Assembly: GCA_031386665.1 (NCBI GenBank)
Contig: JANNCN010000070.1
Span: 11,225-75,224 of the forward strand
From: JANYCG01 sp031386665
Lineage (GTDB): Bacteria; Pseudomonadota; Gammaproteobacteria; Burkholderiales; Burkholderiaceae_C
Length of the DNA: 64,000 nt
Direction: 5' to 3'
A program made the position numbers and the translations under genes. Numbering within the stretch: the stretch's first letter is position 1; every line of letters begins with the position of its first letter. The notes beneath the pieces were generated by a model. The model was not told the DNA's origin and made no database searches. It was given only the letters and a program-made list of their open reading frames with translations. Below are positions 7,606-14,797 of this stretch, one piece after another.

Positions 7606-7667
7606 AAAGCGATGCTAGGCAAAAATATGTGTAGCGTGGCTTTAGTATTTCGTGTAGCATTGCTACA
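7605..7667. promoter_or_regulatory. right operator cluster (OR) between cI and the Cro-like gene
   Basis: Exact operator TGTAGCATTGCTACA at 7653-7667, a good partial copy TGTAGCGTGGCTTTA at 7630-7644 (11 of 15) and a weak copy TAAAGCGATGCTAGG at 7605-7619 (9 of 15). Centres are 23 and 25 bases apart, a lambda-like triple operator. The strongest site overlaps the first base of the Cro start codon. No consensus promoter is obvious in either direction; TAGTAT at 7643-7648 is a possible right -10. Confidence 0.7.
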
Positions 7668-7924
7668 TGGAAAATCATAAATCACCTATTGAGATCGCCT
7701 GTGATGCGGTTGGGTCACAGGCTGAAATGTCCCGAATTCTTGATGTTTCTCCAGCAATGGTGAATCAGCTTGTCAAAGGATCAAGGCCCGTACCGATTGA
7801 GCATTGCCTGGCCATTGAGACGGCTACAGGCGGCAAAGTCACCCGCCAAGAACTGCGCCCAGAAGATTTTTGGCGCATCTGGCCTGACCTTGCGCACCTT
7901 GCGCCAACTGCGCAGGCCACCTAA
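7667..7924 (+). CDS. Cro/YdaS-like regulator
   Basis: 85 residues with one helix-turn-helix (SPIEIACDAVGSQAEMSRIL then VSPAMVNQLVKGSRPVPIEHCLAIE), the YdaS-type layout seen in phage Cro proteins. Opposite cI across the operators, first gene of the right operon. No Shine-Dalgarno is visible before the ATG, and the best operator runs up to the ATG itself, so the transcript may be nearly leaderless. A later start is possible. Confidence 0.8.
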   Translation: MENHKSPIEIACDAVGSQAEMSRILDVSPAMVNQLVKGSRPVPIEHCLAIETATGGKVTRQELRPEDFWRIWPDLAHLAPTAQAT

Positions 7925-8152
7925 ATGCGCCCCTTCGCCCCTTTGACCGCCGACACCGCCCGCTGCCACGGCTTCACCTGTCCCCATGACCGTGACACAT
8001 GCCGCCGATTTACCGAGCGCGGACTGGCGGCGGCTCATACGAACTGGACGAATGGTGATTTCGTAGAGTCATTGATTGCGCCTGGCACAACGCGGCGCGA
8101 TTGCAAGTTGCAAATTCCCGTCAAACCTGCTTCAGCAGCATCGGCGACATGA
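7925..8152 (+). CDS. hypothetical Cys/His protein, 75 aa
   Basis: ATG directly abuts the Cro-like stop (TAAATG). The N-terminal half has CHGFTCPHDRDTC, a possible small metal site. A protein of this sort commonly follows Cro in phages of this group. Ends with an ATGA overlap. Confidence 0.6.
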   Translation: MRPFAPLTADTARCHGFTCPHDRDTCRRFTERGLAAAHTNWTNGDFVESLIAPGTTRRDCKLQIPVKPASAASAT

Positions 8153-8409
8153 ACCCAACCACTCCCACCGCTTACGCGCGGACGATGACTGGCGGCAAGC
8201 GTGACTCGAAGTGCGAAGCCCGCATTACCGATGATGTCAAGTTCGACTTGCAGCGTCGTTGCCACGAGCTTGGCATGACTGAAAGCGACTTTGTAGGCCG
8301 CTTGATCGAGGTGAGCTTGTACGGGTTTGACCATGTGCTGAAGTTAGAACGAGATCGAATCGGCAAGGTCTGTGGTTTGTCGGGTTTTGCGCAGGGGAAA
8401 ACAACATGA
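8149..8409 (+). CDS. ribbon-helix-helix-like protein, 86 aa
   Basis: Start at 8149 chosen by ATGA overlap with the previous stop; a longer frame exists but would overlap by 50 bases. The segment CEARITDDVKFDLQRRCHEL followed by GMTESDFVGRLIEVSLYG fits a beta strand plus two helices of the RHH fold. A DNA-binding role is likely but unproven. Confidence 0.65.
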   Translation: MNPTTPTAYARTMTGGKRDSKCEARITDDVKFDLQRRCHELGMTESDFVGRLIEVSLYGFDHVLKLERDRIGKVCGLSGFAQGKTT

Positions 8410-8660
8410 GCGACTACAGCCACCCCAGTTTTGGGCTGCCAAGCCAGAGTCCGTTTGACATTCTGAAGCAGTCGCGCAGCCAACAAGTGGCCTTGGAGCC
8501 GGCGGTACCGCGCAATGCCGACGAACGCGCCAGCGTGGTTCTGAAGCCCGCCCGGTTTGGGATTTCGGTGACAAGTCGAGAAGCGAGTGACCGGACTAAT
8601 TCGATTCGGTTTAGGTCAATGGCGGATAGGGACGCTGGTCTCGTCGGGGTAATTTCATGA
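8406..8660 (+). CDS. hypothetical protein, 84 aa
   Basis: Coupled by ATGA on both sides. Low-complexity start (MSDYSHPSFGLPSQSPFD), then an Arg/Ser-rich tail. No recognised domain; support is the tight coupling. Confidence 0.5.
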   Translation: MSDYSHPSFGLPSQSPFDILKQSRSQQVALEPAVPRNADERASVVLKPARFGISVTSREASDRTNSIRFRSMADRDAGLVGVIS

Positions 8661-8986
8661 CCCTGACTTACACGCAAATCCGCGTGATGCACTGGCTGCA
8701 TGAGTTTCACCGCGAACACGGCTTCATGCCGACAAGCGCCGAAATGGCCAGCCATTTTGGGTGGGCCTCGCCAAACAACTCGTTTGGACACATTGACGCC
8801 CTTGTTCGGCGTGGAGCGCTGACTAAGGTTCGCAATGTGTCCAGGGGGCTGCGGTTCACGGATGAAGGCACAAGGCTTGTCGGTGTCATCAAGAGCGATG
8901 GTGCGCCCGCGATGGTGGGCTTGCGGGTGTTGGAGTATTGGCAGGTGAAGCAGTTTGCAGGACGTTTGGCGGGGAGTACAAATTGA
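8657..8986 (+). CDS. LexA-type winged-helix DNA-binding protein
   Basis: 109 residues. Residues 1-75 have the LexA N-terminal form: LTYTQIRVMHWLHEFHREHG, FMPTSAEMASHFGWASPNN, then a dimer of helix and wing (HIDALVRRGALTKVRNVSRGL). There is no peptidase domain, so it is a small regulator rather than a repressor. ATGA overlap with the preceding gene. Confidence 0.7.
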   Translation: MTLTYTQIRVMHWLHEFHREHGFMPTSAEMASHFGWASPNNSFGHIDALVRRGALTKVRNVSRGLRFTDEGTRLVGVIKSDGAPAMVGLRVLEYWQVKQFAGRLAGSTN

Positions 8987-9075
8987 TTTCAGGCGCGGCT
9001 AGGGTAGCTCCCAAAAAGGCGGTCTTCCGGCCCGCTCTGCCGATGTCCTTTCTGCCGGGCATATCGGAGATGCAA

Positions 9076-9606
9076 ATGGGATTCATGACTTACAAAGAGC
9101 AGCTTCTGCATCCGAGCTGGCAGCGCAAGCGCCTTGAGATGCTGGAAGCTGCAAACTGGGAATGTTCGGAATGCGGCGGCAAGGAAAAAACCTTGCACGT
9201 CCATCACAAACAGTACATCAAGGGTCGCATGGCTTGGGAGTACGAAGCAACGCAACTTGCCGTGTTGTGTGAGGACTGCCACTCTGAAGAGCACAAATCT
9301 TCTACAGGGATAAAAGAACTTCTATCCGAAATTGGCACCAATGATGCCTATGCACTGGTGTCTGGATTCAACTATTGGAATGACCGCTGCAACGCAAAAG
9401 AAAGGGACGACGCATCCAAAGTGAATGCGAACGCATTTGCAGCCGGTTTTGTGGCATGGCTTGTTTACCACCTTGACAACAGCGAGATGGATAAGGTTGC
9501 GGAGTTTGCTACTTCAGTTATGAATGACATGGCTGAACCACGTCTTGTCTATCAACATAACTCACACAGTGTGTTTGGTAGGGTTACGACGGGGAAGGAA
9601 AAATAA
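9076..9606 (+). CDS. HNH-type zinc-ribbon endonuclease-like protein
   Basis: Start at 9076 because GGAG lies 6 bases upstream and longer frames would enter the previous gene. Residues 20-70 give the HNH signature: WECSECGGKEKTLHVHHKQY, then LAVLCEDCHSEEH (CxxC...HHxxY...CxxC-H). The C-terminal 100 residues are helical and unfamiliar (FNYWNDRCNAKERDDASKVN, FAAGFVAWLVYHLDN). May cut or nick DNA in phage recombination or act as a homing-type nuclease. Confidence 0.75.
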   Translation: MGFMTYKEQLLHPSWQRKRLEMLEAANWECSECGGKEKTLHVHHKQYIKGRMAWEYEATQLAVLCEDCHSEEHKSSTGIKELLSEIGTNDAYALVSGFNYWNDRCNAKERDDASKVNANAFAAGFVAWLVYHLDNSEMDKVAEFATSVMNDMAEPRLVYQHNSHSVFGRVTTGKEK

Positions 9607-10367
9607 TGGCCAGGATTCGGACAATTAAGCCCGAGTTCTTCACAAGTGAAGACATCGTAACGATGACGCCGCTTGCACGCCTCTTTTACGTGTCGCTGTG
9701 GTGTGAAGCTGACCGTGAAGGCCGTCTTGAATGGAAGCCCGGAACATTGAAGATGCGGTATTTTCCGGGCGACAACTGCAAGATTGAAAAGTTGGGCGAC
9801 GAGTTAACCGCCCGTGGGCTGATTCAGATTTATGAAGTAGGCGCAAAAAAATACGCGCTGATCCCCACTTTCAAAGAACACCAAGTCATCAACAACCGCG
9901 AATCTGAAAGCACTATCCCAATTCAATCCACGCGTGACGACGCGTGCATCACGCGTGAAAGCGGAGTGCAAGCGGAAAGGAAGGAAGGAAGGGAAGGGAA
10001 GGGAAGGGAAGGAAGGAAGGGAATGGAAGGAGTAGGGTCAGATCCGCAAGAGCGGTGCACCGATGACAGTCCCGTGCGAACCACCGCAAAGCGGCGACAA
10101 CAAATCCCGGATGCTTTTTACCCTGACCAAACCGGATTAGACAAAGCCCACGGTAAAGGCTTGTCAGTCGCAGTACAGCTCACAAAGTTCGTTGATTACC
10201 ACGTAGCCAAAGGCTCTGTCATGGCTGACTGGCAGGCCGCATGGCGGACATGGATCGGCAACGCCCGGCCCGATGGCCCCAATGCCGCGCGCCCGAAGTA
10301 CGCAGCTGCCGCCGCCGCCATTTTTGACGACGAACCCACCAACCACCCGGAGACTGTCGATGTTTAA
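9606..10367 (+). CDS. replication protein O-like (origin-binding / helicase-loader type)
   Basis: 253 residues, start overlaps the previous stop (TAATG). The N-terminal 110 residues (MARIRTIKPEFFTSEDIVTM, PLARLFYVSLWCEADREGR) are the winged-helix domain common to phage O/DnaT-like replication proteins. A charged low-complexity linker (about 125-145) coded by a purine-only tract joins a C-terminal domain (IPDAFYPDQTGLDKAHGKGL ... WQAAWRTWIGNA). By analogy with lambda the origin may lie within this gene. It overlaps the P-like gene by 8 bases. Confidence 0.8.
   Translation: MARIRTIKPEFFTSEDIVTMTPLARLFYVSLWCEADREGRLEWKPGTLKMRYFPGDNCKIEKLGDELTARGLIQIYEVGAKKYALIPTFKEHQVINNRESESTIPIQSTRDDACITRESGVQAERKEGREGKGREGRKGMEGVGSDPQERCTDDSPVRTTAKRRQQIPDAFYPDQTGLDKAHGKGLSVAVQLTKFVDYHVAKGSVMADWQAAWRTWIGNARPDGPNAARPKYAAAAAAIFDDEPTNHPETVDV
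9974..10023 (+). repeat. 50-base all-purine tract with GGGAA repeats, candidate replication origin region
   Basis: From 9974 to 10023 the plus strand has only A and G. At 9991-10008 it reads GGGAAGGGAAGGGAAGGG, a perfect four-run G-quadruplex motif with 2-base loops. It sits in the linker of the O-like gene, the place where lambdoid origins occur. Origin function is inference. Confidence 0.6.
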
Positions 10368-10914
10368 GCCCGTAGTTGTCGATCTAAAAAACTTTTCCAG
10401 CACCCGCAACGCCGTTGATGAATCATGCGCGGCACAGGTGTTTAAAACCTTTCACGGGTTTTACGGCGCATTGTTTTTGTCGAAGTTTGCGACGGGTCTC
10501 CTGGACGGCAAAGGCCATGACCGGGGCATTCACAGTGCAAAAACGGTTTGGGCGACGGCGTTGCAGCGGTTCGATTTTGCAACTGTCGGAGCCGCTCTGG
10601 ATGCCTGCCAAGCGCTGCACTCAAAGTTCCCACCGACCATGCCCGAGTTTGTTGGCCTGTGCATTGCTCACCAGCCTCAAACGCATACCGCACCAGCCCA
10701 GCCACGGATTGAGATGGGCCAGGCGCTGCGCAGCGCGTATGCCGCCAAGTGCCGTGCCATCAACGCCAAACACGCACAGGCTGCGGAAATCAAGGCCAAG
10801 GGCTACAGGCCGTGGGAGCCGACGCTGACGGGACTTTACCAGGGCATTGCGCAAGCCGTGGCGCTGGCGGGCGGCGATGAGGTGGCTTATTTGCGTAGCA
10901 CGGAGGCCGCATGA
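10360..10914 (+). CDS. replication protein P-like
   Basis: 184 residues from the ATG at 10360, inside the end of the O-like gene. The central block (VFKTFHGFYGALFLSKFATG, KTVWATALQRFDFATVGAAL, FPPTMPEFVGLC) follows the lambda P family, which brings host DnaB helicase to the O-bound origin. The remainder is helical. The O-P order and overlap support the call. Confidence 0.75.
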   Translation: MFKPVVVDLKNFSSTRNAVDESCAAQVFKTFHGFYGALFLSKFATGLLDGKGHDRGIHSAKTVWATALQRFDFATVGAALDACQALHSKFPPTMPEFVGLCIAHQPQTHTAPAQPRIEMGQALRSAYAAKCRAINAKHAQAAEIKAKGYRPWEPTLTGLYQGIAQAVALAGGDEVAYLRSTEAA

Positions 10915-11093
10915 CTCGCATTTACGCTGCCAAGCGCTTGCTTGAGCATGGGCCGCTGACCCGAAGTGAGTTGCGCTGCATCACCGGGTGGCATCAATCG
11001 ACGGTTTCCGCTGTGCTGGCTCGATTGCTGTCAAGCGGCATTGCGAAACAAGAAATTGGCGAGGGCGGGTTTGACCTGTACGTACTCAAATGA
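10911..11093 (+). CDS. small winged-helix protein, 60 aa
   Basis: MTRIYAAKRLLEHGPLTRSE followed by LRCITGWHQSTVSAVLARL and a short wing (GIAKQEIGEGGFDLYVLK): a minimal MarR/ArsR-like winged helix. ATGA overlap on both sides. Probably DNA-binding. Confidence 0.65.
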   Translation: MTRIYAAKRLLEHGPLTRSELRCITGWHQSTVSAVLARLLSSGIAKQEIGEGGFDLYVLK

Positions 11094-11305
11094 ATGTTGC
11101 AACACCAACCATGACGATTAACGGCGTGCTGTACATAGAGCAAGCCACCCCACTGAGCCTGGTGGTTTTCAACGCTTGCAGCGGATGCGTTTTTGATTCA
11201 AAGCCAAAACTGTGCGGCATTGCCATTGACGGCGCGGCCAAAGAGGCTTTTGGTGGCGATTGCCAACAGCGTGATGTTATTTATGCGGAGGCCAGCGATG
11301 CATGA
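11090..11305 (+). CDS. hypothetical Cys-containing protein, 71 aa
   Basis: Coupled by ATGA to both neighbours. Has four Cys (ACSGCVFDSKPKLCGIAI, FGGDCQQRDVIYAE) that could bind a metal. A small protein with a C-x2-C ... C ... C pattern and the ending DVIYxE is seen elsewhere in phage replication regions. Function unknown. Confidence 0.6.
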   Translation: MNVATPTMTINGVLYIEQATPLSLVVFNACSGCVFDSKPKLCGIAIDGAAKEAFGGDCQQRDVIYAEASDA

Positions 11306-11502
11306 AATCAACATTTCAGACGGCCGATTTTTTGACCCATTACCTGACGCTGGCTCAACATCCACTGTGGAAGGTATACGCATGGCAGAGAGTCAACCAA
11401 ATGGCTCGCGACTCGGATTTGTTTTTGGAACTCCCCGCGCAATTGACAGCGGCCATGCTGGCCTTGAAAGCGCCATCCGGGCCTACGTGTACGCAAGGCT
11501 AA
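11302..11502 (+). CDS. hypothetical protein, 66 aa
   Basis: Chosen over a longer overlapping frame because its ATGA overlap fits the chain and the product (MKSTFQTADFLTHYLTLAQH, PLWKVYAWQRVNQMARDSDL) has the look of a family of small phage proteins with a WKxYAWxR motif. No function known. Confidence 0.6.
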   Translation: MKSTFQTADFLTHYLTLAQHPLWKVYAWQRVNQMARDSDLFLELPAQLTAAMLALKAPSGPTCTQG

Positions 11503-11548
11503 TTTGCGGGAGCGGGGAAGCTTGTATGCAACAACTGGAGCAGAGTAA

Positions 11549-11671
11549 ATGACCCAAATTCTTGTGCTGATCGCGGCTGTCATTTTTACAATTTCAGCGG
11601 TTGGCGGTTCCTGCTCTACGGCGGCTTGGTTGGCCTGGCTGTTTGCATGTTATGTGTGGGCTACAAGATGA
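11549..11671 (+). CDS. small hydrophobic protein, 40 aa
   Basis: MTQILVLIAAVIFTISAVGG then SCSTAAWLAWLFACYVWATR: almost entirely hydrophobic, one or two membrane helices. GGAG lies 12 bases ahead and the stop overlaps the next start by ATGA. Function unknown. Confidence 0.5.
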   Translation: MTQILVLIAAVIFTISAVGGSCSTAAWLAWLFACYVWATR

Positions 11672-11973
11672 CCCGCTACGCCCTCCGCCGGGACGCAAAC
11701 GAGAGCCCCGTGGTTGACGCTCTACGGGCCGCTGGTGCCGTGGTGACGATCATCGGCTTACCTGTTGACCTACTTGTCGGCTACGTCGATTCGGCGGGCG
11801 TAAAGCGGTTCGCCTTTTTTGAGGTCAAAGACGGCGGGAAAGTGCCAAGCGCCCGCAAGAAAACAGAGGTTCAGGAAGCGTTTTTTGCAAAGCATCCGGG
11901 CTGGCCTGTTTGTCTGGTGGACAGCCCCGAAGTGGCGCTGAAGCATTTGAAAGTTTTGAAGGTGGGGGCGTGA
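11668..11973 (+). CDS. PD-(D/E)XK nuclease-like protein
   Basis: 101 residues from an ATG coupled to the previous stop. The pattern fits a minimal restriction-like nuclease fold: RRDANESPVVDALRAAGAVV (helix), LPVDLLVGYV (the acidic residue), FAFFEVKDGG (E-x-K) and a closing helix and strand (WPVCLVDSPEVALKHL). It resembles VRR-NUC-like small phage nucleases that may act on replication or recombination intermediates. Catalysis is inferred from the motif. Confidence 0.7.
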   Translation: MTRYALRRDANESPVVDALRAAGAVVTIIGLPVDLLVGYVDSAGVKRFAFFEVKDGGKVPSARKKTEVQEAFFAKHPGWPVCLVDSPEVALKHLKVLKVGA

Positions 11974-13268
11974 ATGAGTTGGCTATTTGTTCCGGGGTTG
12001 GAATGCTCTCAGAAGGACTGCGAGCCGGGCTCGGCTACTTGGGCATCAAGACTCGCACCGTCTGCCACATTGAGCGGGAAGCACACGCAGCCAGCGTCTT
12101 GGTCTCGCGCATGCAAGACGGCTCTTTGGACGCAGCGCCTATCTGGTCAGACCTTTGCACCTTTGACGCAGCAGCGTGGTGTGGAGTCGTGGATATCGTC
12201 GTTGCCGGATTTCCGTGCCAAGACATTAGTCTTGCCGGACGGCGTGCCGGGCTTGATGGCGCGCGCAGCGGTCTGTTCTTCGACATCCTCAAAATTGCCG
12301 ACGATTGCGGTGCGCAATACCTCTTTTTGGAGAACGTCGCAGGCATCGCTTCTGCCACCGCCACCTCTTTGGATCAAGCTGTCGCCGCCGAAATTACCGG
12401 CGAACGCTACCGACCAGCAGGTGATGCAGTGGGAGAGTCGGATGAGGCTGTACTTGAAAGAGCAGCCGCCCGTGTCGTGGGAGAACTGGCCGACCGGGGG
12501 TGGGACGCGGAATGGCTCACTCTTTCAGCGGCCGAAGTGGGCGCCAGCCATTGGCGGGAGCGGTGGTTTTGCTGGGCTTGGCGAAGCGTGGACTACGCCG
12601 GATGTGTGCAGCGGTGCGAGGGACATGAGCAAGGTCAATCCACAAGCGCAGAAGCGGGCAAAATCCAAGCGAACGACGGGATTGCCAACAGAAGTGGCAA
12701 TGTGGGCACCACTGACAAGCAGCGAACACACAGGAGCAGCGCACCCAGACAGCAAACAGGGGGCAGTCAACTTACGAAGTCAGGTGGGTTTGTGGCCGAC
12801 ACCCAGTGCCAGCGTGACGAACGACGGCGAGACACCGGAATCATGGCATGCGCGAGCTGCGAAAACCAAGGCTGCGACGGGTGCGAACAACGGCCTGCCC
12901 CTGACGGTGGCAACGGCGCAATGGGCGCAATGGCCGACACCGGCAGCGCGGGACAGCAAAGGCGCGAACTCGGAAGAGCATGTATTGGTCACGGGGGGCA
13001 GAAAACACATGGATCAACTAGCCAATTTTGTGGCCTATTCGCCCCTGGCCCAAGCGACCCGCGATGGAGAGACATCATCGCCGCCAAGCCCTGGATCGCC
13101 CCAGCTATCGACAAAACGACTGAACCTGTACTTTGCGGAATGGCTGATGGGTTGGACTTCAACAACCGAAGCCAGCGCCTTAAGTGCGTTGGAAATGGGG
13201 TCGTGGCGCTCTGCGCTGCAACAGCAGTTGTGCAGCTTTTTCGACGATCTGGATTGATGAATAAATGA
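11970..13268 (+). CDS. dcm: cytosine-C5 DNA methyltransferase
   Basis: 432 residues from a GTG at 11970 that overlaps the previous stop (GTGA). Motif I is degenerate (ELAICSGVGMLSEGLRAGL); motif IV is FPCQDISLAG with catalytic Cys83; motif VI is LENVAGI (Glu121); the C-terminal motif IX/X region is RLKCVGNGVVALCAATAV. Between about 200 and 350 the target-recognition region is unusual: rich in Gly, Ser, Gln and Cys and carrying FVADTQC and AMADTGS. Phage methyltransferases of this kind usually shield phage DNA from host restriction. Nearly the whole gene is also open in the +1 frame (next entry), which may explain the odd middle. Confidence 0.88.
   Translation: MNELAICSGVGMLSEGLRAGLGYLGIKTRTVCHIEREAHAASVLVSRMQDGSLDAAPIWSDLCTFDAAAWCGVVDIVVAGFPCQDISLAGRRAGLDGARSGLFFDILKIADDCGAQYLFLENVAGIASATATSLDQAVAAEITGERYRPAGDAVGESDEAVLERAAARVVGELADRGWDAEWLTLSAAEVGASHWRERWFCWAWRSVDYAGCVQRCEGHEQGQSTSAEAGKIQANDGIANRSGNVGTTDKQRTHRSSAPRQQTGGSQLTKSGGFVADTQCQRDERRRDTGIMACASCENQGCDGCEQRPAPDGGNGAMGAMADTGSAGQQRRELGRACIGHGGQKTHGSTSQFCGLFAPGPSDPRWRDIIAAKPWIAPAIDKTTEPVLCGMADGLDFNNRSQRLKCVGNGVVALCAATAVVQLFRRSGLMNK
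11974..13257 (+). CDS. overprinted WPTP-repeat phage protein sharing DNA with the methyltransferase
   Basis: A 427-residue frame, +1 relative to dcm, starts at the ATG directly after the upstream TGA and ends 11 bases before the dcm stop. Its product shows the marks of a family I know from other phages as a stand-alone protein of unknown function: an N-terminal SWLF, then SWSRACKTALWTQRLSGQTF, APLTQQRGVESWISSLPDF and RAKT; repeated WPTP (LWPTPSAS, QWPTPAARD); and a C-terminal LNLYFAEWLMGW. The DNA that codes WPTP in this frame codes VADT or MADT in dcm. Whether it is translated is not shown; other long antisense frames in this window warn that length alone is weak evidence. Confidence 0.55.
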   Translation: MSWLFVPGLECSQKDCEPGSATWASRLAPSATLSGKHTQPASWSRACKTALWTQRLSGQTFAPLTQQRGVESWISSLPDFRAKTLVLPDGVPGLMARAAVCSSTSSKLPTIAVRNTSFWRTSQASLLPPPPLWIKLSPPKLPANATDQQVMQWESRMRLYLKEQPPVSWENWPTGGGTRNGSLFQRPKWAPAIGGSGGFAGLGEAWTTPDVCSGARDMSKVNPQAQKRAKSKRTTGLPTEVAMWAPLTSSEHTGAAHPDSKQGAVNLRSQVGLWPTPSASVTNDGETPESWHARAAKTKAATGANNGLPLTVATAQWAQWPTPAARDSKGANSEEHVLVTGGRKHMDQLANFVAYSPLAQATRDGETSSPPSPGSPQLSTKRLNLYFAEWLMGWTSTTEASALSALEMGSWRSALQQQLCSFFDDLD

Positions 13269-13450
13269 AAACCCAAGCTGACACGCAAACCCGCGAACTC
13301 TCAGAATTCGCGCCACCGGCCCAGCCAGCCGTGGAATTTGACGAGCGGGCACCATGGCCTAAGCCTGAGCCTAAAAACGTCACGCGGGTGGCAAAGGACA
13401 AGCTGGCAGAACCTTTTAAGCGCTGGCTGGCGCGGATGGCGGCTGAATGA
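13265..13450 (+). CDS. hypothetical protein, 61 aa
   Basis: ATGA overlap with the dcm stop and with the NinB-like start. Pro/Glu-rich beginning and a basic helical end (VAKDKLAEPFKRWLARMAAE). Unrecognised; support is the coupling. Confidence 0.55.
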   Translation: MKTQADTQTRELSEFAPPAQPAVEFDERAPWPKPEPKNVTRVAKDKLAEPFKRWLARMAAE

Positions 13451-13950
13451 CCCAAACCCGCTTAACTGTCGCTCTCTACAACCCCCAGCAAGCCCACGCG
13501 GCAATCATGGCGCAAGTCTGGCCATTGTGCAAAAGCATGCTGATGGCGGGGCACAGAATGACAATCGAACTGCGCAAGGAAAAGCGCAGCGATGCCCAAA
13601 ACCGCGTGATGTGGGCGCGGTTGACCGACTTGTCAGAGCAAGTGGACTGGTACGGGCGCCAGCTGGCGGCTGAAGATTGGAAGCATGTTTGCAGCGCGAG
13701 TTTGAAAAAAATGGACGTGGTGCCGAATCTGGAAGGGACTGGATTTGTCGCGCTGGGGCTGTCGACCAGCGCAATGACCAAAGCCGAATTGAGCGACATG
13801 AACGAATTAATTATGGCGTTTGGGGCCAGTAAAGGCGTGAACTGGTGCGTTGCATCGCTGTGCGGCGATGTTGATCCGCTGGACACCCTGCCACCAGCCA
13901 AAGGGCAAGCTAAGGTGACGATTGACGCTGAAACTGGGGAAATCACTTGA
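13447..13950 (+). CDS. ninB: NinB-like recombination mediator
   Basis: 167 residues. KRSDAQNRVMWARLTDLSEQ followed by ADWKHVCSASLKKMDVVPNL and MNELIMAFGASKGV are hallmarks of the NinB (Orf) family; lambda Orf binds SSB and single-stranded DNA and replaces RecFOR functions. The sequence before (LYNPQQAHAAIMAQVWPLCK) is the usual N-terminal strand-helix. Context with replication genes agrees. Confidence 0.85.
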   Translation: MTQTRLTVALYNPQQAHAAIMAQVWPLCKSMLMAGHRMTIELRKEKRSDAQNRVMWARLTDLSEQVDWYGRQLAAEDWKHVCSASLKKMDVVPNLEGTGFVALGLSTSAMTKAELSDMNELIMAFGASKGVNWCVASLCGDVDPLDTLPPAKGQAKVTIDAETGEIT

Positions 13951-13968
13951 AAACAATGAAGGAAAAAT

Positions 13969-14319
13969 ATGAGCCTTTTTCAGTGCGAGGTGTGTGGGTG
14001 CTGCGAAAACACTGCGTTGTCGTTCCAAGGGTGTGACGGGTATGCGATTAAGTTTTTTGACTGGTCGGGATTTGAAGACCGCAAAGGAAAGAAATTGTGC
14101 AGCGCATGCGGGCCGAACAAATACTCGGACGGGAAACCATCCAAATTAGGGGTTTGGCATGGGAAATTCCAGCGTCTTTATTTGCCCCTTGGAATGTTCA
14201 AAACCGCCGAAAACGGCAACCTTGAGCACAAAAAAACAGGTGAGCAAGACATAAAAATTTACGTTCTGCCTGATCCTGCCACGCTCCAGGCTCTGGGCGC
14301 AACTGAAAGAAAACCATGA
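13969..14319 (+). CDS. zinc-ribbon phage protein, 116 aa
   Basis: Good GAAGGA before ATG. CEVCGCCENTALSFQ and LCSACGPNKYSDG give two CxxC-type pairs, followed by LGVWHGKFQRLYLPLGMF and GNLEH. This C4 zinc protein recurs in ninB neighbourhoods of proteobacterial phages; role unknown. Confidence 0.7.
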   Translation: MSLFQCEVCGCCENTALSFQGCDGYAIKFFDWSGFEDRKGKKLCSACGPNKYSDGKPSKLGVWHGKFQRLYLPLGMFKTAENGNLEHKKTGEQDIKIYVLPDPATLQALGATERKP

Positions 14320-14489
14320 ACGACAAAGAAATTCGCGAGTTGCTCAGATTATTAAAGGAAGGCCAAGCTGCCGCGCTTGACCCAAATCCAAAAGACCCCG
14401 GCTCGGTGGTGCGTTATCTGGACTGGGCCATGGAAATGCTTGAAAACGAAATGCCAACGATGGAGAGCGCCGAATGTCCCGTGGAATAG
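14316..14489 (+). CDS. hypothetical protein, 57 aa
   Basis: ATGA overlap with the zinc protein stop. MNDKEIRELLRLLKEGQAAA then PGSVVRYLDWAMEMLENEMP: acidic, helical. No function visible. A 27-codon frame (14474-14557) follows and links it to the next gene by further overlaps, but is too short to call. Confidence 0.55.
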   Translation: MNDKEIRELLRLLKEGQAAALDPNPKDPGSVVRYLDWAMEMLENEMPTMESAECPVE

Positions 14490-14553
14490 GCGCAAACATC
14501 AGAAACGCATGCGCACCGCGATGCCTGAATTACATAGAAAGTGTGCTATTAAA

Positions 14554-14781
14554 ATGACCAAAGTCGTCGACCGCTCATGGGTTCCCGATCTTTTTGGAGT
14601 TGCCGATCTGATCGGAATGCAAAATTGGAAGCCGAACAAGTGCCCTGTAGAAGAAAACGCCGTAGTCCTTGTGTTGTTAGAGATCAACGAACTTATAGGT
14701 TGGGGACGAGCTAAGTACTTTTGCTGGGAGAAAACTGGCGACCCCTACAGTGTTTTGCGATGGAAATTGGACGCCAAATAA
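14554..14781 (+). CDS. hypothetical protein, 75 aa
   Basis: I choose the ATG at 14554, which overlaps a preceding short frame by ATGA; an ATG at 14520 in the same frame is the alternative. The product contains CPVEENAVVLVLLEINELIG and GWGRAKYFCWEKTGDPYSVL then RWKLDAK, two short beta-type blocks. Unrecognised. Confidence 0.5.
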   Translation: MTKVVDRSWVPDLFGVADLIGMQNWKPNKCPVEENAVVLVLLEINELIGWGRAKYFCWEKTGDPYSVLRWKLDAK

Positions 14782-14797
14782 CAGCCGCCAAACGACG

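Noticed and set aside
14474..14557. 27-codon frame linking 14316 and 14554 genes
   Set aside because: Overlaps fit, but it is too short and featureless to call.
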